This document shows, one piece after another, positions 1-5,030 of a DNA stretch of 5,030 nt. How positions within the stretch are numbered: the first letter of the stretch is position 1; the number at the start of each line of letters is the position of its first letter. Under the pieces are notes generated by a model. That model was not told the origin of the DNA. It saw only the letters and a list, made by a program, of their open reading frames with translations, and did no database searches. Source of the stretch: Actinomycetota bacterium (GTDB taxonomy: Bacteria > Actinomycetota > Actinomycetes > Nanopelagicales > Nanopelagicaceae); contig VGAF01000086.1 in NCBI GenBank assembly GCA_016870855.1, positions 1-5,030 on the forward strand, in the 5' to 3' direction. Both the position numbers and the translations under genes were made by a program.

Positions 1-299
1 TGGCAAAAGTGCCTGATTTTCTCCTTCACCACGATGGCGACTCAGTCGCGGTTGCAAATGATGACTTGCAACCGGGAACGCTGCAGGGACTATCAGTGAA
101 AGAGCAGACACCGCACACCGCAGTCCTTAATCACGCAATCCCATTGGGACATAAGTTCGCGTTGAAGGATCATGCAGAAGGTGAAGCAATAATCAAATAT
201 GGAATTAAGGTCGGCATCGCATCGCAGCCGATCAAAAAGGGAGATTACGTCCACACACACAACATGAGGAGTTATCGATGGGAAGCAAGCCGCGCTTAA
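1..299 (+). CDS. suyA: (2R)-3-sulfolactate sulfo-lyase, small subunit (SuyA; UxaA N-terminal SAF-domain protein), start clipped
   Basis: The product is a SAF-domain protein, the small subunit of UxaA-type lyases. In the complex with SuyB it helps cleave (R)-sulfolactate to pyruvate and sulfite in the cytoplasm. The frame is open from the first base. Bases 1-2 are TG, followed by GCA AAA GTG, so the true start is probably an NTG codon whose first base lies just outside the window, giving MAKVPDFLLHHDGDS and about 99 residues. The internal GTG at 9 is a less likely start. Family features seen are HHDGDSVAVA near the N-terminus, IPLGHKFALKDHAEGEAIIKYG in the middle and VHTHN near the end. Separate small and large subunits are typical of SuyAB and of some altronate or galactarate dehydratases, so sequence alone would allow a sugar-acid dehydratase. 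The neighbours (two sulfolactate-type dehydrogenases and an exporter) favour SuyA. The last 22 bases overlap suyB. Confidence 0.8.
   Translation, partial: AKVPDFLLHHDGDSVAVANDDLQPGTLQGLSVKEQTPHTAVLNHAIPLGHKFALKDHAEGEAIIKYGIKVGIASQPIKKGDYVHTHNMRSYRWEASRA
266..271 (+). promoter_or_regulatory. Ribosome binding site for suyB inside the end of suyA
   Basis: GAGGAG lies 6 bases before the ATG at 278 and inside suyA coding sequence. It is one of the stronger Shine-Dalgarno matches in the window and supports the 278 start, which makes the two subunits overlap by 22 bases. Such an arrangement fits coupled synthesis of two subunits of one enzyme. Confidence 0.75.
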
Positions 300-1444
300 C
301 CGGATACCGTCGTCCAGATGGATCGATGGGTATCCGTAATCACGTAATTATTTTGCCGGTTGACGACCTATCAAATGCCGCTGCTGAAGCGGTCGCGAAA
401 GTAGTGCCAGGCACCCTTGCACTGCCTCACGCTTTCGGTCGCCTCCAATTCGGCGAGGATCTAGAGCTCACATTTAGAACTCTTATCGGAACCGGATTAA
501 ATGGAAATGTCTCTGCTGTCGTAGTAATTGGCATTGAACCGAAGTGGACTGAGCGCGTTGCCGCGGGTATCGCAAAGTCTGGAAAACCGGTTGCATCATT
601 TTCAATTGAAGGCAAAGGCGATCTTCAAACTATCGCTGATGCAGCTCGCGTAGCTCAAATCTTCTTGCAAGATTCATCTGAAATCCAGCGCGAAGAGGCA
701 ACTGCGGGCGATTTGATCATGTCAATAAAATGTGGTGAGTCCGATACAACTTCCGGACTTGGTTCATGCCCAACCACTTCTCAAGCAGTTGATCGCTGGG
801 TTGCAGCCGGTGGAACCGTCTTCTTTGGTGAAACCTCCGAACTAACCGGTGGCGAACACCTAATCGCAGATCGTTGCATCGATGATGCTTGTCGGCGCGC
901 TTTCCAAGATACTTATGACAACTACATCAAAGTCATTGAGTCGACTGGTGCAAATCTCTTGGGTTCACAACCAACCCAGGGAAATATCGCTGGTGGTTTA
1001 ACCACTATTGAAGAGAAGGCACTTGGAAATATCGCTAAGACTGGTTCAGTTCCTGTCATCGGAGTCTTGAAGCCAGCCGAAGCGCCTGATCGTAAGAAGC
1101 AAGGTCTTTACTTTATGGATACATCATCAGCCGCTGCCGAATGCGTAACTCTCATGGCCGCCGCTGGCGCCGTAATCCATCTATTCCCAACCGGCCAGGG
1201 CAATGTGATTGGTAATCCAATCGAACCAGTCCTGAAGTTAACTGCGAATAAGAAGACTGCAGCCACTATGAAAGAGCACATAGATCTAGATGTCTCCGGA
1301 CTACTTCGTCAGGAATACAACTTGACCAAAGCCGGCGACATGATGATGGAGGTCATCGAAAGAACCGTAAATGGCCGACTTTGCGCTGCTGAGGCGCTGG
1401 GCCATCGCGAATACACCTTCACCAAGCTCTACATCTCGGCATAA
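278..1444 (+). CDS. suyB: (2R)-3-sulfolactate sulfo-lyase, large subunit (SuyB; UxaA-family C-terminal domain)
   Basis: This is the 388-residue catalytic subunit of a UxaA/GarD-type lyase. With SuyA it is expected to cleave (R)-3-sulfolactate to pyruvate and sulfite, the desulfonating step. The N-terminus GYRRPDGSMGIRNHVIILP (residues 9-27) is the usual opening of this large subunit. The family core appears as KCGESDTTSGLGSCP (151-165), then GETSELTGGEH (184-194), a glycine-rich stretch at 236-256, and the C-terminal PTGQGNVIGNPIEPVLKLT (304-322). Members are thought to use iron; C152 and C164 are candidate ligands, which is inference. The length matches a stand-alone large subunit with no fused SAF domain. 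Homologous altronate and galactarate dehydratases share these motifs, so the specific substrate comes from the neighbours. The start at 278 is supported by a GAGGAG 6 bases upstream. The slcC start lies 36 bases after the stop. Confidence 0.83.
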   Translation: MGSKPRLTGYRRPDGSMGIRNHVIILPVDDLSNAAAEAVAKVVPGTLALPHAFGRLQFGEDLELTFRTLIGTGLNGNVSAVVVIGIEPKWTERVAAGIAKSGKPVASFSIEGKGDLQTIADAARVAQIFLQDSSEIQREEATAGDLIMSIKCGESDTTSGLGSCPTTSQAVDRWVAAGGTVFFGETSELTGGEHLIADRCIDDACRRAFQDTYDNYIKVIESTGANLLGSQPTQGNIAGGLTTIEEKALGNIAKTGSVPVIGVLKPAEAPDRKKQGLYFMDTSSAAAECVTLMAAAGAVIHLFPTGQGNVIGNPIEPVLKLTANKKTAATMKEHIDLDVSGLLRQEYNLTKAGDMMMEVIERTVNGRLCAAEALGHREYTFTKLYISA

Positions 1445-1468
1445 AGCAAGAAACTCGATACTGAAACT

Positions 1469-1472
1469 GGAG
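1469..1472 (+). promoter_or_regulatory. Ribosome binding site for slcC
   Basis: GGAG sits 8 bases before the ATG at 1481, within the only real gap of the catabolic operon (1445-1480). The gap is too short to hold an obvious promoter or terminator, and I see neither in it. Confidence 0.5.
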
Positions 1473-1480
1473 ACTGGCTC

Positions 1481-2419
1481 ATGATTTTGATTAGCGAGGA
1501 TGTTTGGAGCGATGATTTCGCAGAACTACAAAAACGTTTTCCAATCACTCATGAGCCTGATCTCTGGAGTAGAAAAGAAGATTTGAAATCGAAACTAGCC
1601 GAAGCGAGCGCGCTAGTAGTTAGAAATAGAACTCAAGTAACTCGCGAATTGATTCAAGCGGCGCCTAAATTGAAAGTCATCGCGCGCGCAGGAGTTGGGT
1701 TAGACAATATTGACATTCAAGCCGCCGATGAAAATGGGATAGTCGTTGCCGCAGCCCTAGGAATTAATGCGGTAGCGGTTGCAGAACATACTTTAGGGCT
1801 AGCTATTTCCCTAGCTCGATCAATTGTCGATCGAGATAAGAGCACTCGCTCCGGTGAATGGAATCGTGGCGCTGGAAGTGAGATCTCAGATAAAACTTGG
1901 GGGCTATTAGGTTTTGGGGCTACCGGTAGAGCTGTAGCAAATTTATTACAAGGTTTTGGTTGCGAAGTACTTGCTTATGATCCATTTGTTAAGAGCGCTG
2001 AAGGCGTAAAACTAACGACTCTTGATGAAGTTATCTCTAAATCTGATCTGCTTTCCATCCATCTGCCTGCCACGAAAGAAACGACGGGCATGATAAATCG
2101 CTCCTTACTTGAGAAGATGAAGAAGAACGCGCTATTAGTAAATGTTGGTCGTGGTGAGGTTGTAAATGAAACTGAATTAGAAGCCGCATTAAGAGCGAAT
2201 GTGATTGCCGGCGCCGCCCTTGATGTTCGGGTTAGCGAACCACCAAAAGATGATCTATTTAAAGGGCTACAAAATGTGATCCTCACTCCACACATTGCTG
2301 GGATCACCAAAGAGAGCCAGGCTGCGATAAATCGGGTTTTAGTAAGTGAGATAGAGGCGGCCTTAACGAATTCGCCACATAAATATGCGGTCGGCAAGGT
2401 GAAACAGGCTACGCGATGA
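1481..2419 (+). CDS. slcC: (S)-sulfolactate dehydrogenase (SlcC; D-2-hydroxyacid/phosphoglycerate dehydrogenase family)
   Basis: This is a 312-residue NAD-dependent D-2-hydroxyacid dehydrogenase with the full family architecture. ARAGVGLDNID (68-78) precedes the central nucleotide-binding domain. The dinucleotide motif is G144-x-G146-x-x-G149, with D167 at the end of the second strand (AYDP), which suits NAD over NADP. The catalytic set is R224 (NVGRG), E253 (VSEP) and H271 (TPHIAG). It lacks the long regulatory C-terminus of SerA-type enzymes, so a biosynthetic phosphoglycerate dehydrogenase is less likely. Alone it could only be called a 2-hydroxyacid dehydrogenase. Placed between suyAB and a comC-like gene it is best read as SlcC, which oxidises (S)-sulfolactate to 3-sulfopyruvate. 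Its stop overlaps the comC start in an ATGA. It appears to use more TTA/CTA leucine codons than suyB. Confidence 0.75.
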   Translation: MILISEDVWSDDFAELQKRFPITHEPDLWSRKEDLKSKLAEASALVVRNRTQVTRELIQAAPKLKVIARAGVGLDNIDIQAADENGIVVAAALGINAVAVAEHTLGLAISLARSIVDRDKSTRSGEWNRGAGSEISDKTWGLLGFGATGRAVANLLQGFGCEVLAYDPFVKSAEGVKLTTLDEVISKSDLLSIHLPATKETTGMINRSLLEKMKKNALLVNVGRGEVVNETELEAALRANVIAGAALDVRVSEPPKDDLFKGLQNVILTPHIAGITKESQAAINRVLVSEIEAALTNSPHKYAVGKVKQATR

Positions 2420-3429
2420 GCCTTAGCGCATCACATGCAATCGAACATTGCACTGCACTCCTTGAGAAAGTAGGAGTTCCTAAGAGCAAGGCGCACGCGA
2501 CTGCCCGGGCAATAGTGCTCTCAGATGTTTGGGGTAATGCATCACATGGCGTAATGCGCCTTCCGTTTTATCTAAAACGGATCACTATGGGCGGCATCAA
2601 TGCCGGGGCTAATTTGAAGAAGATTTCAGAGCGAGGTGCAATAACTAGCCTTGATGGCGAAGATGGATTAGGTCATTGGCAACTCTGGGAAGCTGCGAGT
2701 ATCGGAGTGCAAAAAGCGAAAGAGTTTGGAATCTCACTAGTCTCGGTTAAGAATTCAAGTCACTGTGGCGCACTCGGTGTTTATCTCTATCCAGCGCTAG
2801 ATGCCGGACAGATCGCTCTCATATTCACAAATGGACCTGCGGTTATGCCAGCCGTAGGAGGAAATGCACCGCTAATTTCAACGAGTCCGATTGCTGCAGG
2901 AATTCCAGCTAAACCACCGATGATTATCGATCTCTCAACATCAGCAGTCGCACGCGGCAAGATTGCCGCTGCGGCTAAGAGTGGTGGCACGATCCCGGAA
3001 GGTTGGGCGGTAGATAAAGAAGGAAAGACCATTACTGATGCAAGAGAAGCGTTAATGGGAATGCTCGCTCCACTTGGTGGCGCAAAGGGTTTTGCCCTTG
3101 GCTTGATGGTGGAGTCACTATCTTCTGGCTTAAGCGGTGGAGCGTTATCAACCGAAGTACCCGACATGTTTAACCCCGATGACGATACGAAACCCCAAGG
3201 CATCTCGCACACAGTAATAACTATTGACCCAAGCGATCTAGGTGATTCAGCTTCTTATGCAGACTTCAATAAGTTAGCCACACAGATAAAGGAAACTGGT
3301 GGGCGAGTTCCGGGTGCAAAACGGACTCACCCAAATGACGCTGAAAGCCACGAGATAACTGTGGCCGAGGCGGTTATCAAAGATTTAAATGATTGGTCTA
3401 CCAAGCTAGGTCTACCTAATTTCTCATGA
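2416..3429 (+). CDS. comC: (R)-sulfolactate dehydrogenase (ComC; Ldh2/malate-lactate dehydrogenase family)
   Basis: This is a 337-residue member of the Ldh2 (type II malate/L-lactate) NAD(P)-dependent oxidoreductases, a fold unrelated to SlcC. Visible hallmarks are SHGVMRLP (43-50) with the conserved H44 and R48, SSHCGALG (114-121) with the probable catalytic H116, IDLSTSAVARGKI (171-183), IPEGWAVD (193-200) and GGAKGFALGLMVE (221-233). In the sulfolactate pathway described for Chromohalobacter, ComC reduces sulfopyruvate to (R)-sulfolactate, the isomer that SuyAB cleaves. Other Ldh2 members act on malate, lactate, ureidoglycolate or diketogulonate, so the assignment rests on context. The ATG lies in the ATGA overlap with the slcC stop, with only a weak AGG at 2406-2408, so translation is probably coupled. 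Its own stop overlaps the suyZ start in the same way. Confidence 0.75.
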   Translation: MSLSASHAIEHCTALLEKVGVPKSKAHATARAIVLSDVWGNASHGVMRLPFYLKRITMGGINAGANLKKISERGAITSLDGEDGLGHWQLWEAASIGVQKAKEFGISLVSVKNSSHCGALGVYLYPALDAGQIALIFTNGPAVMPAVGGNAPLISTSPIAAGIPAKPPMIIDLSTSAVARGKIAAAAKSGGTIPEGWAVDKEGKTITDAREALMGMLAPLGGAKGFALGLMVESLSSGLSGGALSTEVPDMFNPDDDTKPQGISHTVITIDPSDLGDSASYADFNKLATQIKETGGRVPGAKRTHPNDAESHEITVAEAVIKDLNDWSTKLGLPNFS

Positions 3430-4391
3430 AGTTGACTGGGACAAATCTAAAGTACTTCTCAATTATCTTGGTAGGCGTTGGTATCGCTTACTTGATAAAT
3501 CAATTTGAAGGCGCAATCTCGCCACTCTTCTTCTCAATGGTTTTGGGAATCATCATGGGTAATGCGATGGATTGGAGTAAAGGTAAGTCTGCTATTACCT
3601 TTGCATCAAGAAAGGTCTTGCGACTAGGAGTTGTATTCCTCGGGTTCCAAATCTCAATTGATAAGTTCATCGAAGTCGGACCTAGGGGATTGTTAGCAGT
3701 TGCACTGTTAGTGGCAACCGTATTTGTGACGTTACGGCTATTTAGTCAAAAGTTTGGAATCTCTGATTCACTTGGAACGCTCATTGCTGGAGGATTTGCT
3801 ATCTGCGGGGCGACTGCGATTGCGGCTATCTCATCAACACGCAAAAGTGGAGATAAAGATGTTTCATATGCGGTAGCCATAGTCACGCTATGTGGAACGC
3901 TCTCTGTCTTTGTGATTCCACTTCTTGCTACCTTCTTAGGGTTGAGTGATCCAACAATCGGAGCGTGGATCGGGGCTGCCGTGCATGACGTTGGACAAGT
4001 CATCGCAGCCGCATCTATGGTGAGTGATGAGGCGTTAGATTCTGCGGTGATTGTTAAATTGACGCGCGTTGTTCTTCTGATTCCACTAATTCTCTTCTTG
4101 GCGAGGGGGAGCGTTGGAAGTGGCTCAATGCGTAAAGCAACTCCTAAATTTGTATTTGCATTTGTCGCCTGCGCCTTGATTGTTAACGCGCTCTCACTTC
4201 CGGAGTCAATCGTTGATCTCGGTAAGGAGAGTTCAAAAGTTCTCCTCTCTATTGGGCTATTTGGAATGGGACTTTCGGTGAAGTGGTCCCAAATCCGCGC
4301 CCTTGGAGCGAAACCGCTCCTCTTCGGAATTACCGCCTGGGTGGGCTGTGGGGCCTTCGCTCTGGCCGTGATCCGTGGGGTTGGCCTCTAG
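3426..4391 (+). CDS. suyZ: Putative sulfite/sulfate exporter (SuyZ/CuyZ-like; YeiH, UPF0324 family)
   Basis: This is a 321-residue integral membrane protein with roughly ten hydrophobic segments spread from about residue 10 to 315 and no separate signal peptide. It carries the recognisable YeiH/UPF0324 signatures: VLRLGVVFLGFQ (64-75), GGFAICGATAIAA (122-134), GAAVHDVGQVIAAA (183-196) and KLTRV (211-215). Family members near sulfonate lyase genes have been proposed to export the sulfite or sulfate released by desulfonation, which would prevent sulfite poisoning. Transport has not been shown for most members, and which anion is moved here is unknown. The start overlaps the comC stop as ATGA with no good ribosome binding site (AGG at 3408-3410 is 15 bases away), so coupled translation is likely. 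It is the last gene of the operon; its stop lies 90 bases before infA. Confidence 0.75.
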   Translation: MKLTGTNLKYFSIILVGVGIAYLINQFEGAISPLFFSMVLGIIMGNAMDWSKGKSAITFASRKVLRLGVVFLGFQISIDKFIEVGPRGLLAVALLVATVFVTLRLFSQKFGISDSLGTLIAGGFAICGATAIAAISSTRKSGDKDVSYAVAIVTLCGTLSVFVIPLLATFLGLSDPTIGAWIGAAVHDVGQVIAAASMVSDEALDSAVIVKLTRVVLLIPLILFLARGSVGSGSMRKATPKFVFAFVACALIVNALSLPESIVDLGKESSKVLLSIGLFGMGLSVKWSQIRALGAKPLLFGITAWVGCGAFALAVIRGVGL

Positions 4392-4427
4392 TCGGGGCCC
4401 GAATTTCCCTTTTTCTACCCCCTCTCT

Positions 4428-4433
4428 TAGACT
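4428..4433 (+). promoter_or_regulatory. Candidate -10 element of the infA promoter
   Basis: TAGACT fits the TANNNT pattern common in actinobacterial -10 boxes. It lies in the 90-base non-coding junction between suyZ and infA and would give a leader of about 40 bases. The -35 position, about 17 bases upstream, reads TTCCCT and is a poor match, so the call is tentative. Confidence 0.3.
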
Positions 4434-4481
4434 CGCCCTCTGCCTAAATGAGGTTCAAAAGCGGAAAATTGGGGTAAAAGC

Positions 4482-4703
4482 TTGGCGAAAAAAGATGGTG
4501 CAATCGAAATCGAAGGCACTGTTGCTGAAGCTCTACCAAATGCGATGTTCCGCGTTGAGCTCACCAATGGACACAAAGTTCTCGCACACATCAGCGGGAA
4601 GATGCGACAGAACTACATCCGCATCTTGCCGGAAGATCGTGTGATCGTAGAGCTGAGTCCATATGACCTCACCCGAGGTCGAATCATTTATCGGTACAAG
4701 TAA
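4482..4703 (+). CDS. infA: Translation initiation factor IF-1
   Basis: This encodes the 73-residue IF-1, a single S1/OB-fold protein that binds the A site of the 30S subunit during initiation and works with IF-2 and IF-3. The sequence is nearly textbook: MAKKDGAIEIEGTVAEALPN at the N-terminus, HISGKMRQNYIRI in the middle and the C-terminal YDLTRGRIIYRYK. The start is TTG, chosen because the protein then begins with the conserved MAKKDG and has the family length. There is no strong ribosome binding site ahead of it; GGGG at 4471-4474 is the best purine run, 7 bases upstream. The gene is followed by rpmJ after 23 bases, the standard infA-rpmJ-rpsM order. Confidence 0.98.
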   Translation: MAKKDGAIEIEGTVAEALPNAMFRVELTNGHKVLAHISGKMRQNYIRILPEDRVIVELSPYDLTRGRIIYRYK

Positions 4704-4714
4704 GCGCTGTTAGT

Positions 4715-4720
4715 AAGGAG
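4715..4720 (+). promoter_or_regulatory. Ribosome binding site for rpmJ
   Basis: AAGGAG lies 6 bases before the GTG at 4727. It supports that non-ATG start for the very short L36 gene. Confidence 0.8.
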
Positions 4721-4726
4721 TTAGTC

Positions 4727-4840
4727 GTGAAGGTTAAGCCGAGCGTGAAGAAGATTTGCGACAAGTGCAAAGTCATTCGTCGTAATGGTCGCGTCATGGT
4801 TATCTGCGACAACCTCCGTCACAAGCAACGTCAAGGATAG
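4727..4840 (+). CDS. rpmJ: 50S ribosomal protein L36
   Basis: This is a 37-residue protein, MKVKPSVKKICDKCKVIRRN at its N-terminus and RHKQRQG at its end, which is the usual length and ending of L36. It has the zinc-binding ligands C11, C14, C27 and H32 (C-x2-C-x12-C-x4-H), so it is the zinc-containing form and not the zinc-independent paralogue induced under zinc starvation. It starts with GTG, preceded by AAGGAG. L36 is a small, late-binding protein of the large subunit near the peptidyl transferase region. It lies between infA and rpsM as in most bacteria. Confidence 0.98.
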   Translation: MKVKPSVKKICDKCKVIRRNGRVMVICDNLRHKQRQG

Positions 4841-4855
4841 TTCTAAGAAAAAACT

Positions 4856-4861
4856 TAATAT
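4856..4861 (+). promoter_or_regulatory. Possible -10 element of an internal promoter ahead of rpsM
   Basis: TAATAT in the rpmJ-rpsM gap matches the -10 consensus at its key positions and would start a transcript near 4867, just before the predicted RNA structure. The -35 position, around 4833-4838, reads AAGGAT and is a poor match. The region is locally A/T-rich, so chance occurrence is quite possible. Confidence 0.2.
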
Positions 4862-4876
4862 CAAGTACGCGTGACA

Positions 4877-4948
4877 CAACAATCGCGAAAGCGATTGACC
4901 TCCTGACTGAAAGCGGGAGCCGGTTAATCCGGGAGTGTTGCGGAGGAG
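4877..4948 (+). promoter_or_regulatory. Candidate structured RNA leader of the rpsM (alpha-type) operon
   Basis: The 133-base gap between rpmJ and rpsM holds several compatible helices. A 7-bp stem 4880-4886/4891-4897 is closed by a GAAA tetraloop. A 6-bp stem (one G-U) is 4900-4905/4914-4919, and a short CCGG/CCGG stem is 4920-4923/4929-4932. CAAC 4877-4880 can pair with GTTG 4937-4940 and enclose the whole domain, if the outermost pair of the first stem opens. CCTCC 4899-4903 can instead pair with the GGAGG at 4942-4946. In enterobacteria the alpha operon, starting at rpsM, is controlled by S4 binding a leader, so an analogous r-protein-controlled leader is plausible here. All pairings were found by eye, and no folding energy or conservation was computed. 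Confidence 0.4.
4880..4897 (+). other. Perfect hairpin with GAAA tetraloop
   Basis: CAATCGC and GCGATTG form an uninterrupted 7-bp stem around GAAA, a GNRA-type loop. No T-run follows it, so it does not look like an intrinsic terminator. It is more likely a folding or protein/RNA contact element of the rpsM leader. Confidence 0.6.
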
Positions 4949-4973
4949 TTTCAGATTATGGAAAGAGCTATAA

Positions 4974-5030
4974 ATGGCACGTCTAGTTGGCGTCGATCTG
5001 CCGCGTGAAAAACGGCTTGAGGTCGCGCTT
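4974..5030 (+). CDS. rpsM: 30S ribosomal protein S13, N-terminal fragment (runs off the window)
   Basis: The first 19 codons read MARLVGVDLPREKRLEVAL, the well-conserved N-terminus of S13 (MAR-x-x-GVDLP-x-x-KR). S13 sits in the head of the small subunit and contacts the P-site tRNA and the subunit bridge. The start at 4974 gives the conserved beginning. Its own ribosome binding site would be the weak GGAAAGAG at 4960-4967, 6 bases upstream. A stronger GGAGGAG at 4942-4948 is 25 bases away, too far for standard use. The rest of the gene is beyond the window edge; rpsK, rpsD and rpoA would be expected next. Confidence 0.95.
   Translation, partial: MARLVGVDLPREKRLEVAL

Noticed and set aside
427..615. 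Open frame on the minus strand inside suyB
   Set aside because: It lies fully antisense to a well-conserved coding region, resembles no family and has no ribosome binding site context. It is a shadow of the real gene.
1..1444. Altronate or galactarate dehydratase (UxaA/GarD) as the identity of the first two genes
   Set aside because: The family is shared, but no hexuronate-pathway genes are present. The two sulfolactate-type dehydrogenases and the exporter fit SuyAB better. This remains the main alternative.
1975..2397. 140-codon open frame on the minus strand inside slcC
   Set aside because: The plus-strand frame carries all the dehydrogenase catalytic motifs here. The antisense product is low-complexity and unrecognisable.
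2787..3212. 141-codon open frame on the minus strand inside comC
   Set aside because: It is antisense to conserved Ldh2-family motifs and has no recognisable protein features.
3746..4003. Open frame on the minus strand inside suyZ
   Set aside because: The plus strand encodes the signature YeiH motifs across this stretch. The antisense frame is a by-product.
4383..4416. Possible terminator after suyZ (GGCC/GGCC pairing at 4383-4386/4396-4399, then a T-run at 4411-4414)
   Set aside because: The stem is only 4 bp, begins inside the suyZ coding end and is separated from the T-run by about a dozen bases. It is too weak to call.
4375..4644. 89-codon plus-strand frame spanning the suyZ end and infA
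   Set aside because: It is out of frame with infA, which is unmistakable, and crosses the non-coding junction with no protein similarity that I recognise.
4844..4857. TAAG/CTTA mini-inverted repeat after rpmJ
   Set aside because: It is a four-base A/T-rich stem around an A6 loop with no following T-run, and is easily explained by chance.

Overview
The window reads entirely on the + strand. It joins a five-gene sulfonate-catabolic operon (about 1-4391) to the start of a ribosomal-protein cluster (4482-5030). The mid-range G+C by eye, the infA-rpmJ-rpsM order, the use of TTG and GTG starts, and the IF-1 and L36 sequences suggest a streamlined low-to-mid G+C actinobacterium. The freshwater acI group (Nanopelagicales, Planktophila-like) is my best guess. 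That placement is inference from style and gene order, not from a marker search.

Region 1 (1-4391) holds suyA, suyB, slcC, comC and suyZ. SuyA and SuyB are the small and large subunits of a UxaA-type lyase, read here as (2R)-3-sulfolactate sulfo-lyase, which splits (R)-sulfolactate into pyruvate and sulfite. Two unrelated dehydrogenases follow: a D-2-hydroxyacid (PGDH-like) enzyme read as (S)-sulfolactate dehydrogenase SlcC, and an Ldh2/malate-type enzyme read as (R)-sulfolactate dehydrogenase ComC. Together they would convert (S)-sulfolactate through sulfopyruvate to (R)-sulfolactate, the isomer that SuyAB uses. The last gene encodes a YeiH/UPF0324 membrane protein, read as the sulfite/sulfate exporter SuyZ (CuyZ-like). 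The genes are tightly packed: suyA/suyB overlap by 22 bases, slcC/comC and comC/suyZ overlap by ATGA, and only 36 bases separate suyB from slcC. No single gene proves the substrate, because each family is broad. The set of five together is what points to sulfolactate.

Region 2 (4392-4481) is a 90-base junction without a gene. It holds a candidate promoter and no convincing terminator.

Region 3 (4482-5030) holds infA (IF-1, TTG start), rpmJ (L36, zinc-ribbon type) and the first 19 codons of rpsM (S13). The 133 bases between rpmJ and rpsM contain a compact set of potential RNA helices, including a GAAA-capped hairpin, and a CCTCC that can pair with the purine-rich GGAGG ahead of rpsM. This looks like a ribosomal-protein leader and is the least explained element in the window.
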